Assembly (NCBI RefSeq): GCF_029582805.1
Contig: NZ_JAKKUT010000006.1
Location: 1 to 64,000 of the forward strand
Origin: Candidatus Synechococcus calcipolaris G9
GTDB lineage: Bacteria; Cyanobacteriota; Cyanobacteriia; Thermosynechococcales; Thermosynechococcaceae
Direction: 5' to 3'
Length of the DNA: 64,000 nt
A model generated the notes under the pieces. The model was given only the letters and a program-made list of their open reading frames with translations, ran no database searches and was not told the origin of the DNA. Every line of letters begins with the position of its first letter. The first letter of the stretch is position 1. Made by a program: the position numbers and the translations under genes. Positions 1 to 11,500 of this stretch are shown in pieces.

Positions 1-450
1 GATTATGTTCGCCTTGTGGGTGTAGATCCAAAACTGAAAAAGCGGTTGATGGAAACCATTATTCAGCGGCCCAATGGCAAGGGCAGTAATAATGGCTCCA
101 GTACGCGGGGTAAGGGATTTGCTCCCACCCCATCGGCCAAATCTAGCTCTAGTTCCTCTAGCCGTTCCCACTCCAGTTCGAGTCGTTTGAGTGGGGATGT
201 GGTGAATCAGGTGCGTCAGCTTCTACAGAGCGGGTTTCGCTTAGGCATTGAACATGTGGATGCCCGTCGTTATCGGACGGGGTCTTGGCAGAGTGGGCCG
301 CAGCTTCAGGTCACCCGTGAACCGGAGGCGATCGCCGCTGTTGAGGCCTGTTTACAGGAATACCCTGGGGAATACGTGCGCTTGATTGGGATTGATCCGA
401 CGGCGAAACGGCGGGTTGCCGAAATCATGCTTCAGCAAGCCCATAAATAA
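1..450 (+). CDS. ccmM: Carboxysome assembly protein CcmM, C-terminal part (5' end outside window)
   Basis: The frame is open from base 1, so only the last 149 residues are present. CcmM scaffolds beta-carboxysomes: its Rubisco-small-subunit-like (SSUL) repeats bind and cluster Rubisco. The window opens at the end of one SSUL repeat ([18 protein letters not shown]), followed by a Gly/Ser-rich low-complexity linker (about residues 24-60). A complete final SSUL repeat then runs from [13 protein letters not shown] through GSWQSGPQL to [20 protein letters not shown]. The two DP..K(K/R)R segments are the same repeat landmark seen twice. The N-terminal gamma-carbonic-anhydrase-like domain would lie upstream. 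ccmN starts 33 bases downstream, the usual ccmM-ccmN order. Identification is firm; the number of SSUL repeats cannot be read here. Confidence 0.93.
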   Translation, partial: DYVRLVGVDPKLKKRLMETIIQRPNGKGSNNGSSTRGKGFAPTPSAKSSSSSSSRSHSSSSRLSGDVVNQVRQLLQSGFRLGIEHVDARRYRTGSWQSGPQLQVTREPEAIAAVEACLQEYPGEYVRLIGIDPTAKRRVAEIMLQQAHK

Positions 451-483
451 CTCCCTTTTTCTGGCATTGCCGCAAGGCTCCTA

Positions 484-1272
484 ATGTATTTGCCTCCCCT
501 TTCTCTCCCGGCTTATCCAGAAACGCGCATGATTGGTGATGTTATTGTTCATCCTCAAGCGGTTCTGGGGGCTGGGGTTCTCCTTTGGGCAGAGGAAGGG
601 AGTCGCATTCGCATTGGCCCTGGGGTGTGTATTGGTATGGGTTGTATTCTCCATGGACGCGATGGGTGTTTAGAGATTGGAGAAGGGGCCAATCTGGGGG
701 CTGGGGTGCTAATTATGGGGTCTACCACGGTGGGGTATCAGGCCTGTATTGGTGCAGGGACAACGATTTTAGCCGGGGCGATCGCCCCTGGGGCCGTCAT
801 ATCGCCGGGGTCTTTAATCGGGGATACCAGCCGCCCAGCACCAGCCCAACCAAAACCGACTGAGGCAGCACCGACTCAAAAAATAAGTGCCACTAGTGAA
901 ACATACGTTTATAGCCATAAAACTGAAACGATTCCCAACCAAACCACTGATCCATGGCTTTCCCAAGAACAGTCTGTGCCAGAAAGTAGTACGGAGTCTT
1001 TCTCTCCACCGATCAACCAACCGCACCAGACCAATTCATCTCATACCCCTCCCGATCAGGTTAAAGAAGTTAATCCAACCGAGATACCGACACCTGCTCA
1101 AGTGGGTCTTGCTGAGATCGGTTCTGGGGATAGCCATCCGCCGCCGTCAGAGATCACTACTACCTCCAAGGATGATCATCTAACCCGACCCAATGAGCCG
1201 AAAACAATCTATGGCCAGGCCTATGTCAATCGGATGATGACAAAAATGTTTCATTACCGTGGGCAAAGTTAA
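484..1272 (+). CDS. ccmN: Carboxysome assembly protein CcmN
   Basis: 262 residues. CcmN bridges the CcmM/Rubisco core to the CcmK shell during beta-carboxysome assembly. Residues about 15-120 are hexapeptide repeats forming a left-handed beta-helix (IRIGPGVCIGMGCILHG, IGEGANLGAGVLIMG, TVGYQACIGAGTTILAGA). A long Pro/Thr/Ser-rich linker follows (about 122-238). The last 20 or so residues (IYGQAYVNRMMTKMFHYRG) form an amphipathic helix matching the known CcmN encapsulation peptide that docks on shell proteins. The order helix, linker, terminal peptide is diagnostic. It lies directly behind ccmM and is probably cotranscribed. The linker is rich in acidic and Pro residues and differs in style from the compact N-terminal domain. 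Confidence 0.93.
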   Translation: MYLPPLSLPAYPETRMIGDVIVHPQAVLGAGVLLWAEEGSRIRIGPGVCIGMGCILHGRDGCLEIGEGANLGAGVLIMGSTTVGYQACIGAGTTILAGAIAPGAVISPGSLIGDTSRPAPAQPKPTEAAPTQKISATSETYVYSHKTETIPNQTTDPWLSQEQSVPESSTESFSPPINQPHQTNSSHTPPDQVKEVNPTEIPTPAQVGLAEIGSGDSHPPPSEITTTSKDDHLTRPNEPKTIYGQAYVNRMMTKMFHYRGQS

Positions 1273-1367
1273 GATTCCGGGAAGCCCTCTTTTTGCTGCG
1301 TAGTAGCATAGGAGAATATTCGCCTGTGGGTATGATCTGCCCCAAGCCAAGCTGCGATTGATTGAAT

Positions 1368-1373
1368 AGGAGG
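1368..1373 (+). promoter_or_regulatory. Ribosome binding site deciding the Uma2 start
   Basis: AGGAGG, 9 bases before ATG 1383. It lies downstream of the alternative TTG start at 1362, which is therefore unlikely to be used. Confidence 0.7.
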
Positions 1374-1382
1374 CGATCGCCC

Positions 1383-1958
1383 ATGACAGGTGTTATCAAA
1401 CCAGCCATCCTCACCCTTGAAGCCTTTCTGAAACAACCAGAAACAACACCAGCCAGCGAATTTATTGACGGTCGAGTGGAGCAAAAACCGATGCCCCAGG
1501 GAAAGCACTCCCGTCTGCAACTTCGATTTTGTGATCAGGTTAATGAGTCTGCCGAGTCCGCTCAGATCGCGATGGCATTCCCGGAACTGCGGTGTACATT
1601 TGCAGGGCGGTCGATCGTGCCTGATGCCGCTGTGTTTTGCTGGGAACGCATTCCATTTGATGCCGATGGTGAAGTCGCTAATGCCTTTGAGACACATCCA
1701 GACTGGACGGTGGAAATCCTTTCGCCAGATCAAACAACAACTAAGGTAATTCGTAATATTTTGCACTGCATGAAGCATGGTTCCCTATTGGGTTGGTTGA
1801 TTGATCCAGAAGAGCGGGTAATTTTGGTGTTTCACCCAGAGCAAGCACCGACTGAATTGGTGGGTGATGAGGTGCTGCCTGTGTTACCGGGTTTAGCATT
1901 GGTGCTCACTGTGAATGATGTGTTTGCCTGGTTAAAGGGCAGACCTCGATCATGGTAA
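1383..1958 (+). CDS. Uma2-family (DUF820) putative endonuclease
   Basis: 191 residues from ATG 1383. The TTG at 1362 would add seven residues, but an AGGAGG at 1368-1373 sits 9 bases before the ATG and decides the start. Uma2/DUF820 proteins have a PD-(D/E)XK fold and are very abundant in cyanobacteria; their biological role is largely unknown. Visible family marks are the N-terminal LTLEAFLKQPE...EFIDGRVEQKPMPQGKHS, the central PDAAVFCWERIP (PD of the fold) and PDWTVEILSPDQTTTKVIRNI, followed by GWLIDPEERVILVF. The fold assignment is confident. Nuclease activity is inferred from the family, not shown. Confidence 0.85.
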   Translation: MTGVIKPAILTLEAFLKQPETTPASEFIDGRVEQKPMPQGKHSRLQLRFCDQVNESAESAQIAMAFPELRCTFAGRSIVPDAAVFCWERIPFDADGEVANAFETHPDWTVEILSPDQTTTKVIRNILHCMKHGSLLGWLIDPEERVILVFHPEQAPTELVGDEVLPVLPGLALVLTVNDVFAWLKGRPRSW

Positions 1959-1982
1959 ATCTGTAATTTCTAAGGAGAGATC

Positions 1983-2222
1983 ATGCAACTTCAACGCACC
2001 ATTAAATCGTTCATTCATCTAGGAGATCAAAGCGGTTATATCGCTGAATGTTTAGAAATATCAGTTGTAACCCAAGGCGAAACCCTAGATGAGGTCGTCA
2101 AAAACCTGCAAGAAGCCATTGCGCTCCATCTGGAGGGTGAAGATCTAGCAGAGTTTGGCTTAGTCGATGATCCTTCAGTTTTGGTAACTTTTGAATTGCA
2201 GCCCAGCTATGCCGAGGCTTAA
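1983..2222 (+). CDS. hicB: HicB-family antitoxin
   Basis: 79 residues. HicB antitoxins have a degenerate RNase-H-like fold and neutralise HicA by direct binding. The family pattern is clear: an N-terminal strand pair (FIHLGDQSGYIAECLEISVVTQGET) followed by the helix LDEVVKNLQEAIALHLEG. No C-terminal HTH or ribbon-helix-helix DNA-binding domain is visible, which fits the short HicB subtype. A GGAGAG-type ribosome site precedes ATG 1983 (about 1973-1978). The 3' end overlaps the start of the HicA gene by 14 bases, implying translational coupling. The antitoxin-first order is common in cyanobacteria. Confidence 0.82.
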   Translation: MQLQRTIKSFIHLGDQSGYIAECLEISVVTQGETLDEVVKNLQEAIALHLEGEDLAEFGLVDDPSVLVTFELQPSYAEA

Positions 2223-2448
2223 ACGTCTTTCAGGTGCTGAAGTTGTTGACATTCTGGAGCAATTTGGCTTTCAGGTCTACAGTCAACGAGGAAGCCACGT
2301 CAAACTACGCCGAGTCAGTACAGCGCACAAAGAAACGCTCACCGTTCCTATTCATCGTCAGCTAGACACGGGAACTTGTCGCTCAATCTATAGACAGGCT
2401 TGCCGCTACATTCCAGAAACCGAACTTTTTTCTTATTTCTATCAGTAA
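2209..2448 (+). CDS. hicA: HicA-family toxin (mRNA interferase)
   Basis: 79 residues from ATG 2209; an upstream TTG at 2191 is possible but lies deeper inside hicB. HicA toxins are small dsRBD-like proteins that cleave mRNA with a single catalytic histidine. Here the core motif is GFQVYSQRGSHVKLRR, with the His in GSH, followed by the strand TVPIHRQLDTGTCRSIYRQA. The N-terminus (MPRLKRLSGAEVVDILEQFGF) matches the family. It overlaps hicB by 14 bases. The toxin looks intact. The strong order and overlap support a functional pair, but activity is inferred. Confidence 0.82.
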   Translation: MPRLKRLSGAEVVDILEQFGFQVYSQRGSHVKLRRVSTAHKETLTVPIHRQLDTGTCRSIYRQACRYIPETELFSYFYQ

Positions 2449-2455
2449 TGAAAAA

Positions 2456-4426
2456 TTAATTCCCTTGACGTAATTTATCCAGCACCGAGCGATCTTCCAG
2501 AGTTGAGGTATCTCCCGAAACTTCTTCACCGGAGGCGAGCGATCGCAACAGGCGACGCATAATCTTACCAGATCGAGTTTTGGGCAGGGCATCACTAAAA
2601 CGAATCTCTCCCGGTCGGGCTAGGGCCCCAATTTCAGAAACGACGTGTTGCTTCAGTTCTTTTGCTAGGGTTTCGCTGGCCTTAGCTTCACTATCTAGGG
2701 TAATAAAGGCAACAATTTCTTCGCCCTTGAGAGCATCCGGCTTGCCAACTACGGCAGCTTCAGCAACGGCTGGATGGGACACCAATGCCGATTCAATTTC
2801 CATGGTTCCCAAGCGATGCCCAGACACACTGATCACGTCATCCACCCGGCCCATCACCCAGAAATAGCCGTCCTCATCCTTGCGGGCCCCATCTCCGGCA
2901 AAATATAGATATTGCCCATCCTTGGGGGGAATATGTTCCCAGTAGGTGCGGCGGAAGCGTTCCGCATCTCCATACACCGTTCGCATCATGCCGGGCCAGG
3001 GGTGACGTACGACTAAATAGCCCCCCTGATTGGCCGGGACAGGATTACCCTCTAAATCCACAATATCCGCCAAAATTCCAGGGAAGGGCCGTGTGGCAGA
3101 ACCGGGTTTCATGGGAATGGCCCCTGGCAGGGATGTGATCATGTGACCGCCCGTTTCCGTTTGCCACCAGGTATCCACAATCGGACAGCGATCGCCACCG
3201 ATGACGCGGTAGTACCACATCCAAGCTTCCGGATTAATGGGTTCCCCCACCGTTCCTAAAAGACGCAGGGACGAAAGATTCCGGGCTTTGGGCAGGTGTT
3301 CCCCCATTTTGATAAAGGCGCGAATGGCCGTGGGAGCCGTGTAAAAAATTGTGACTCCGTACTTTTCAATCACATCCCAAAAGCAGCCCGGATTGGAGGC
3401 ACGGGGGGCCCCCTCATACATGAGGGTGGTGGCTCCATTGGAGAGGGGGCCATAAACGATATAGCTATGGCCGGTAATCCAACCCACATCGGCGGTACAC
3501 CAGTACACATCCGTATCCTGGAGGTCAAACACCCATTTTGTCGTGACATGGGTATAGAGGTTATAGCCGCCGGTGGTATGAACCACACCCTTGGGTTTGC
3601 CGGTAGAACCAGAGGTATAAAGGACAAAGAGCATATCTTCGCTGTCCATGGGTTCTGCAGGACAGTCCGCCGATGCGGTTTTTTGCAACTCATGCCACCA
3701 GTGATCTCGACCCGGCTCCATGGCAATATCCTGCTGGGTGCGCTTGACAACGAGGACATTTTCCACGGAAGGCACTGCCTGATTGGCTAAGGCTTTGTCC
3801 ACCTGTTCTTTGAGGGGGACGATGGCATCTTTGCGCCAGCCCCCATCCGCCGTAATTACCAGCTTGGCCTGGGCATCAATGAGGCGATCGCGCAGGGCTT
3901 CGGCACTAAATCCACCAAAAACAACGGAATGGGCGGCTCCAATGCGGGCACAGGCCAACATGGCGATCGCCGCTTCCGGGATCATCGGCATATAGACCCC
4001 GACCAAATCTCCTTTTTTCACCCCCAATTGCTTGAGAACATTGGCAAATTGGCAAACCTCTCGATAGAGTTGGGCGTAGGTAAGGGTACGACTATCCCCC
4101 GGCTCCCCTTCCCAGATCAGGGCCGCTTTGTTTTTGCGCCAGGTGGTGAGATGCCGATCTAAGCAGTTGTAGGAAATATTGATTTTGCCATTGACAAACC
4201 ATTTCGCAAAGGGCGGCTGCCAATCTAAAACCTGATCCCAATGCTGAAACCAATCCAACTCCTGGGTGGCTAATTCGGCCCAAAAGGTCTGTGGGTCTGC
4301 CTGGGCTTTGCTGTAGAGTTCCTCGTAGGCTGCCAAGGAATTGATTTGTGCCGTCTCCACAAATGCGGCATCGGGCTTAAATGAGCGGTTTTCCTGAAGA
4401 ATGGATTCAATCGTTACATCAGCCAT
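2456..4426 (-). CDS. acs: Acetyl-CoA synthetase
   Basis: 656 residues, the normal length for bacterial Acs. It converts acetate, ATP and CoA to acetyl-CoA through an acetyl-adenylate in the cytosol. Visible motifs: the P-loop-like adenylation signature [19 protein letters not shown], the [19 protein letters not shown] block, [12 protein letters not shown] (A5 motif), [20 protein letters not shown] (hinge), and near the C-terminus [15 protein letters not shown], whose Lys is the site acetylated in characterised Acs enzymes. It is convergent with hicAB; the 3' ends are 8 bases apart. An AGGAG-type site lies just upstream of the ATG (about 4427-4431 on the plus strand). Identification is firm. 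Confidence 0.96.
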   Translation of the reverse strand: MADVTIESILQENRSFKPDAAFVETAQINSLAAYEELYSKAQADPQTFWAELATQELDWFQHWDQVLDWQPPFAKWFVNGKINISYNCLDRHLTTWRKNKAALIWEGEPGDSRTLTYAQLYREVCQFANVLKQLGVKKGDLVGVYMPMIPEAAIAMLACARIGAAHSVVFGGFSAEALRDRLIDAQAKLVITADGGWRKDAIVPLKEQVDKALANQAVPSVENVLVVKRTQQDIAMEPGRDHWWHELQKTASADCPAEPMDSEDMLFVLYTSGSTGKPKGVVHTTGGYNLYTHVTTKWVFDLQDTDVYWCTADVGWITGHSYIVYGPLSNGATTLMYEGAPRASNPGCFWDVIEKYGVTIFYTAPTAIRAFIKMGEHLPKARNLSSLRLLGTVGEPINPEAWMWYYRVIGGDRCPIVDTWWQTETGGHMITSLPGAIPMKPGSATRPFPGILADIVDLEGNPVPANQGGYLVVRHPWPGMMRTVYGDAERFRRTYWEHIPPKDGQYLYFAGDGARKDEDGYFWVMGRVDDVISVSGHRLGTMEIESALVSHPAVAEAAVVGKPDALKGEEIVAFITLDSEAKASETLAKELKQHVVSEIGALARPGEIRFSDALPKTRSGKIMRRLLRSLASGEEVSGDTSTLEDRSVLDKLRQGN

Positions 4427-4585
4427 AGGAGAACATTCCTGTGCGGGTCTTCTTGCATTATCATCCGAAGGGGAACCACCCCAAAAATACTTATAGAATA
4501 CTTAACTTACTTAAAAAGCTACTTTCACGGATAACACTAGATGACGGCCGCGATCGCTTGGTCGAGTTACCGATAAGCTAGGAAA

Positions 4586-5437
4586 ATGCGTGACAATCTC
4601 TGTAAATACCTAGCCGAAAAATATCCCACCGCCTTTACCCAGTGGCTCATCAAGGATTCCTCAGAAGATGTATCCATCCTGAAAACCGAACTGAATCTCG
4701 AACCCATTCGAGCGGATTCCGTAACCTTGGTACAAACCCAAAACTGTATTCTCCATTTAGAGTTTCAGGTTGAGCCAGAACCAACCCTGCCTTTGCGGAT
4801 GCTCGACTATTGGCTAAGAATCTATCGCACCTATCACTGTGAAATTGTCCAAGTTTTGATCTTGCTAAGACGGACAAAAGTGCATGTGCCCAATGTGTTC
4901 GAGTTGCCAAGCACCATTCATCGCTACCGAGTGGTTAAACTCTGGGAAGAAGAACCCAACCAATTTTTTCAGATTCCTGCCTTATTACCCTTTGCGGTTC
5001 TTGGAAAAACCGAAAACGAAGAAGTTCTATTGCAGACCGTAGCTAATCAAATTAGCCAGATTGAATCTGAGCAGACTCGGCAAGAACTGAGTACCGTCGT
5101 CCAACTACTGGCTGGGTTACAGTACAGTAAGGAGCTTATTCAAAGCATTTTTCGGGAGGGAATGATGCGGGAATCAGTGATTTATCAAGAGATTCTTCAG
5201 GAAGGGGAACGCAAAGGACGACAAGAAGGACGACAAGAGGGACGGCAAGAAGGTCAACGGGAGGAAGCCTGTACCCTCATCCTGCGTCAACTCACTCGTC
5301 GAGTGGGGCCCATCCCTGAATCTTTCGCGACCCAAATTAATCATCTATCCCTCGATCAATTGGAATCCTTGGGGGAAGCCCTGCTAGATTTCAGTGCCAT
5401 GAATGACCTAGAACAGTGGTTTCAGGGAGTAAGTTAA
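4586..5437 (+). CDS. Rpn-family putative nuclease/transposase with C-terminal DUF4351
   Basis: 283 residues. Rpn (recombination-promoting nuclease) proteins carry a PD-(D/E)XK nuclease core. Here residues about 42-66 show the core pattern: Asp in IRADSVTLVQ, then ILHLEFQ, where Glu-x-Gln replaces the common Glu-x-Lys. A highly charged stretch follows (ERKGRQEGRQEGRQEGQREE, about 212-231), then a DUF4351-type C-terminal helical domain (LILRQLTRRVGPIP...QLESLGEALLDFS). Such genes are multicopy in cyanobacteria. A decayed sequence resembling the first 15 or so codons lies at 13596, on the far side of the large exoprotein gene. Function beyond the nuclease fold is unknown. Confidence 0.75.
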   Translation: MRDNLCKYLAEKYPTAFTQWLIKDSSEDVSILKTELNLEPIRADSVTLVQTQNCILHLEFQVEPEPTLPLRMLDYWLRIYRTYHCEIVQVLILLRRTKVHVPNVFELPSTIHRYRVVKLWEEEPNQFFQIPALLPFAVLGKTENEEVLLQTVANQISQIESEQTRQELSTVVQLLAGLQYSKELIQSIFREGMMRESVIYQEILQEGERKGRQEGRQEGRQEGQREEACTLILRQLTRRVGPIPESFATQINHLSLDQLESLGEALLDFSAMNDLEQWFQGVS

Positions 5438-5476
5438 TAAACCATCAATATTAACCAAAAGAAATGTAAAAAATCC

Positions 5477-5505
5477 TTGACAGCCAGGGATTCCATCGCT
5501 ATGTT
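5477..5505 (+). promoter_or_regulatory. Sigma70-type promoter of the first TPS exoprotein gene
   Basis: TTGACA at 5477-5482, a 17-base spacer, and TATGTT at 5500-5505. This predicts transcription starting near 5512, which rules out the TTG at 5505 as start codon and supports ATG 5535. The same geometry (TTGATA, 17 bases, TATACT) occurs before the paralogous gene at 54679. Confidence 0.6.
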
Positions 5506-5534
5506 TGAGGGTATTCCCATTTCTTGCTAAGGAA

Positions 5535-8500
5535 ATGCTAAAAACAATCCGTCAGTGGTTCACTCCTGTTGCCGTATTAGGTTGTCTTCTTCCCTCCCCT
5601 GCCCTAGCCCAGATTACACCAGCCGTTGGGGGCACAGGTACAGTCGTTACAGTAAATGGACAGCAATTTGACATTGGTGGCGGTGCCTTTTCCAGGGATG
5701 GGCAGAATCTATTTCACCTATTCCAGAAATTTGGCTTGAACGAGGGTCAGATTGCTAATTTTTTATCCAATTCCAAGGTTCAAAATATCCTGGCGGGCGT
5801 GAATGGTGGCGATGTCAGCTATATCAATGGACTCATCCAGGTAATGGGAGGCAACAGCAACCTCTATCTCCTTAATCCGGCGGGAATTGTTTTTGGCCCC
5901 AATGCCCAGCTAAACGTACCAGCAGCGTTCCATGCCTCCACCGCCCAACGGGTGCATTTTGACGGCGGTATTTTTGACATTAATGGGTTTAATGACTACG
6001 CCAACCTAGTGGGAAACCCCACCGGGTTTGAGTTTTTAAGTACGGGAATTATTGTCAATGAAGGGAATTTAGCCGTTAGCCCAGGGCAGAATTTAACGTT
6101 GATGGGTCATCAGGTGTTCAATACAGGAACCCTTTCGGCACCGGGGGGAACGATCACGATTCAGGCAGTACCAGAAACGGGCATGGTACGAATTTCCCAG
6201 GAGGGAATGATCCTTAGTTTAGAGATTCCAGCGGATCGGATTCCTGAAGATGGGGTGATTGAAGCGGTGGATTTACCCCGATTGATTACGGGAGGAGAAG
6301 ATCGTCCACGGGTGAATAGTGTGGTACACAATGCCGATGGCTCGATTAGTTTGGTGCATGACCCCAATAGGGTGAATGTGCCAGTGGAGGGAGCAACGGC
6401 GGTTGCCAGTGGCACCTTTGATGTCTCGAATCCCGAGGGATTAGGGGGACAGATCAATGTCCTGGGTCAAAATGTGGCAATGCTTAATGCCCAATTGAGA
6501 GCCGATGGCGAAACGGGTGGTGGCACAATCTTGGGAGGTGGGGATTACCTGGGGGGTAGTGCAGGCACAGGTCGCCTAGATAGTAGTTTCAATGCCCAGA
6601 ATTTGTTTGTAGACAGCAACACCGTCATGAATGCGGATGCGGTGACTCAGGGTAACGGTGGGACAGTCATTAATTGGGCGGATAACAGTACGGTGTTTCA
6701 GGGAATGATCTCAGCCCGTGGGGGAGCCTTAGGCGGTGATGGTGGGTTTGTGGAAACCTCTGGACGAGAAGTTCTCCACGCAACAGGTCGTGTCGATGCT
6801 AGTGCACCATTAGGAAATCCGGGGGTATGGTTACTTGATCCTTTCAATGTCACAATCAGCGACAGTACAGCTGGGGGCAGTTTCAATAGTGGCAGTCCTA
6901 ATATTTTTACTCCTAATGCCGACAATGCCACGGTTCTGAATACCACCATCAATGCATCGCTCAATGGCGGAACGAGTGTCACCATTACCACCGGACTCAC
7001 CGGATCCCCTGGTGCACAAGCAGGGAATATTAGGGTCAATGCTCCCATTAGCAAAACAATGGGTGGAAATGCCACATTGCTTCTGGAAGCTGCCAACAAT
7101 ATTGAAATTAATTCTCCAATTTCCCTGGGTGCCAACGGCAATCTAACGTTACAGTCCGGGGGAAGTGTCACTCAAAATGGAGCAGGAGTGATTACCGCCA
7201 ATGGTTTAGAACTTTTAGGAGCTGGTACCTTTACCCTGACGAATACCAGTAACGACATCAATACCCTGGCTGGAAATACTACTGGTGCCATTAGTTTCAC
7301 CGATGCCAATAGCTTCACCGTGGGAACCGTTAACAGCACCACAGGCATCCAGTCTGCAGGAAATATTACTCTCTCTGCCTTGGGTACCGGCAATATCACA
7401 GTGCAAGCGGGGATCAATAGCATTCAGAGTACAGGGGGAATAACCACTTTGGATGCCGCTAATGACATTTTCTTGGGTACAGCATCTAACTTTGGGGATA
7501 CCCGTGGTCAAAAGCTAGTTCTTAACGCAGGGCAAGATCTTGTCATTGCTAACCAAACCTTTGCTCAAGCTGATGGTAGTGGCGGTATTGAAGTGACCAC
7601 GGGCAGAAATTTTAGTATTGTCGATAGTGGTTCCCTCCTCAACAGTAATGGTGGCAACGCTCCGATCAACATTGAAGTGGGCGGTGTTTTCACATTAAAT
7701 AGTGTAACCTCTGGGGTCGGAGCAAATAACGGCAATATCACGATCACGACCGATCAAATAGCCCTGACATCCGGCACGATCGGCAGTACAGGTCAACTCC
7801 TCATTCAACCCCTTACCCCAACAGAAAGTATTGGTATTGGCACTGGGGCAGCGGGAACCCTTCGCCTGGATACTGACGAAATTGGCCGCTTAGGGAATGG
7901 ATTTAGTCAAATCACGATTGGTAGCGCAACCGGCAGCGGCAATGTTGATATTCGGACGGCGGCATTTCAGGACAATGTATTAATTCGCACACCCACAGGT
8001 ACAGGCACAATCAATCTCAACGGCAACCTATCCACTGGAACAGGTACGGAAGCAGGCACCATTACCTTACAGGCCGGGGAAAGTATTATTGGCAACTCTG
8101 GCAGCAGTATTACGACCCAAAACCAGGCCATTACCCTCAATAGCGATCGAGATGCCACCAATGGCGGAGCAATTCAGTTAATCGGCACAAACATTACCAG
8201 CAATGGCGGCAACATTACCCTGGGGGGTGGAGCAGATCCATCAACCACAGCAGCCATAGGAACAGCCGCGAATAACATTGGCATTGAACTCAATGGCGCA
8301 AACCTGAATGCTGGAGCAGGAAGCATCAGCCTGCAAGGACAAGGCTTTAACTCAGGCAGTAATAACTACGGCATTTATCAACACGCTGGCGCTCAAGTCA
8401 GCACCACCAGTGGCAACATTACCTATTCCGGCGAGGGGGGCACCGGTGGTCAAGAGAATTTTGGCATATTCCTCTCCGGAACCGGATCAAGTACCACCAG

Positions 8501-11500
8501 CACCACTGGCACCATTAACCTGATGGGAACATCCGTTGCGACCACGGGCGGATCAAATTCTGGCATTCGCTTGGTCAACGGGCAAGTGAGTGGGGGAGGT
8601 AATATCTCACTCACTGGTACGGGTGGCAATGGCGATTCTTTTAATGATGGGATTGTACTGCTAGACAATACTCTGGTTCAGGGCGACGGCAATGCCTCAA
8701 TTACTTTAACGGGTACCGGGGGACTGGGCACAGGGAATCTGAACAGGGGAATTGTGCAACAGAATGGGGCAAGGGTCATTACAGCCAATGGCAACATTAT
8801 CTATTCCGGCGAGGGGGGTAGTGGTGTAAATACTAACCTTGGAATTGATTTAACTGGGGCAAGTACGACCATTACAAGCGGGGCTGGAGATATCAGTCTC
8901 ACGGGTACTGGCGGGGGCAGTGGAGGTTTTAACTATGGCATTTTCCAACAGTTAGGCGCACAGGTCTTTACCGGGACTGGCAATATTTCCTATGAAGGGA
9001 CAGGTTCGGGTACTGCTGATAGTATTCGGACTCAGGATGGCAGTAATCTCATCGGCAACGGGACGACTTCCGGGAATATTACGCTGACGGCACTCACTAA
9101 TGGCATTACCTTGAATGATGTCACTCTTGAAACAACGGGTGATATTCAAATCAATTCCCCTGGCAATGTTACCCAGTCCAATAGTTCATTACTTGCCTCT
9201 GGTTTAGAACTCTTAGGAGCCGGTAACTTTACCCTCAATAGTGAGACCAATAACATCACTACCCTAGCGGGGAATACCACTGGTGCTATTAGCTTTACCG
9301 ATGCCAACAGTTTTACAGTCGGAACGGTCAACACAGTCGGCCTCAGCAGTGGCAACACCATCGATCTCCAGGCCATTTCCGGCAACATCACCCTAGCCAG
9401 CAACACCCCGATGAGTTCAACCGCAGGCCCCATTACGTTACAGGCCGGGGAAAGTATTTTTGGCAACTCTGGTAGCAGCATTACGACTCAAAACCAAGCC
9501 ATTACTCTCAATAGCGATCGAGATGAAACCAATGGCGGGGCAATTAACCTCACTGGAACCACAATTACCAGCAACGGTGGCAACATTACCTTGGGTGGTG
9601 GGGCAGACCCATCAACCACAGCAGCCGTAGGAACATCCACAAATAATGTTGGCATTGAACTGAATGGGGCAAACCTGACCGCTGGAGCAGGTGACATTAG
9701 TTTACGGGGACAAGGATTTGACAGTGGTAGTAATAACTACGGCATTTCTCAGCAAAATGCAGCCCAAGTCAGCACCACCAGTGGCAACATTAGTTATGAC
9801 GGCGAGGGCGGCACCGGTGGTCTGGAGAATTTTGGCATATTTCTCTCTGGAACCGGATCAAGCATCACCAGCACCACTGGCATCATTAACCTGACAGGAA
9901 CATCAGTTGCGACAACTGGGGGATCAAATTCTGGCATTCGCTTGGTCAACGGGCAAGTGAGTGGGGGAGGTAATATCTCACTCACCGGTACGGGTGGCAA
10001 TGGCGATTCTTTCAATGATGGTGTTGTCCTTCTAGATAATGCTCTAATTCAGGGCGACGGCAATGCCTCAGTTACTTTATCCGGTACAGGGGGACTGGGC
10101 ACAGGGAATCTGAACAGGGGAATTGTGCAACAGAATGGGGCAAGGGTCATTACAGCTAATGGCAACATTATCTATTCAGGCACAGGCGGCAATGGCACAA
10201 ATGACAACTATGGAATTTATCTAGACGGAACCAATACACAAATTCGCAGTGATAATGGCGCAATCTCGCTAACCGGAACCGGACAAGGCAGCGGCACCAA
10301 TAACCACGGCATTTTTCAAGAAGAAGATGCCCAAGTGAGTACAACAGGTACCGGCAACATCACTTATGACGGAACAGGCGGCAATGGGACAAATGATAAC
10401 TATGGTATTTATCTAAGTGGAGCGAATACAACCGTCCGCAGTACCTTGGGGGGCAACATTTCCCTTACTGGCATAGGCCAAGGGACGACAACATTTAACT
10501 TTGGTATCTTTCAATCTGAAGCCCAAGTCACCACCACCAATAATGGCACGATCACTTATATGGGAACGGGTGCAAACGGCACCAGCGGGAATATTGGAAC
10601 CTATGTAATCGGTTCAGCAGCGCGAATTACTACTGTGGATGGGGCAATTTCTCTAACTGGATTTGGTCAAGGGAGCCAGCAACAAAACTTTGGTATTTAT
10701 CAAGTCAATGGCGCTCAAGTCATTAGTGGGGCTGGCAATATTACCTATGCCGGAACTGGGGGTGATGGCACTGGCGGTAACTCGGTAGTTGGCAATCATG
10801 GGATTCACCTGGCCCAGGCAAACACTCTGGTACAGAGCGGTAGTGGTGCCATTAGCTTTACTGGAACTGCCCAAGGCAGTACCTCTGATAACTACGGCAT
10901 TTATCAACACACTGGTGCTCAAGTTAATACTACCAGTGGCAACATTACCTACACCGGAGCGGGTGGCAATGGGACAAATGACAACTATGGAATTTATCTA
11001 GACGGAACCAATACACAAATTAGCAGTGATAACGGCACAATCTCGCTGACCGGAAACAGCGGCGGAACTGGAACCAAGAACTACGGCATTTCTCAGCGAA
11101 ATGCAGCCCAAGTCAGCACCACCAGTGGCAACATTAGTTATGACGGCGAGGGGGGCACTGGTGGTCTGGAGAATTTTGGCATCTTCCTCTCCGAAACCGG
11201 ATCAAATATCACCAGCACCACTGGCACCATTAACCTGACGGGAACATCAGTTGCGACAACTGGCGGATCAAATTCTGGCATTCGCTTGGTCAACGGGCAA
11301 GTGAGTGGGGGAGGTAATATCTCACTCACTGGTGAGGCGGGCAATGGCGATTCTTTCAATGATGGTGTTGTTTTGCTAGATAATGCTCTGATTCAGGGCG
11401 ACGGCAATGCCTCAATTACTTTAACGGGTACCGGGGGAGTTGGCACAGGGAATCTGAACAGGGGAATTGTGCAACAGAATGGGGCAAGGGTCATTACAGC

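Noticed and set aside
814-1026. Minus-strand open frame inside ccmN
   Set aside because: Shadow of the Pro/Ser linker of ccmN; no ribosome site or family likeness.
1269-1778. 169-residue minus-strand frame across the Uma2 gene
   Set aside because: Opposite to a gene with a clear ribosome site and family motifs.
3296-3790. 164-residue plus-strand frame inside acs
   Set aside because: Antisense to a highly conserved enzyme; composition of a shadow frame.
5505-5534. TTG start of the first TPS gene
   Set aside because: Lies within the predicted -10 box; the paralogue starts at the residue equivalent to 5535.
6698-7171. Minus-strand frames opposite the TPS repeats (many, 60-160 residues)
   Set aside because: Arise because Gly/Thr/Asn-rich codons lack stops on the complement. 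They repeat with the DNA repeats and have no ribosome sites.
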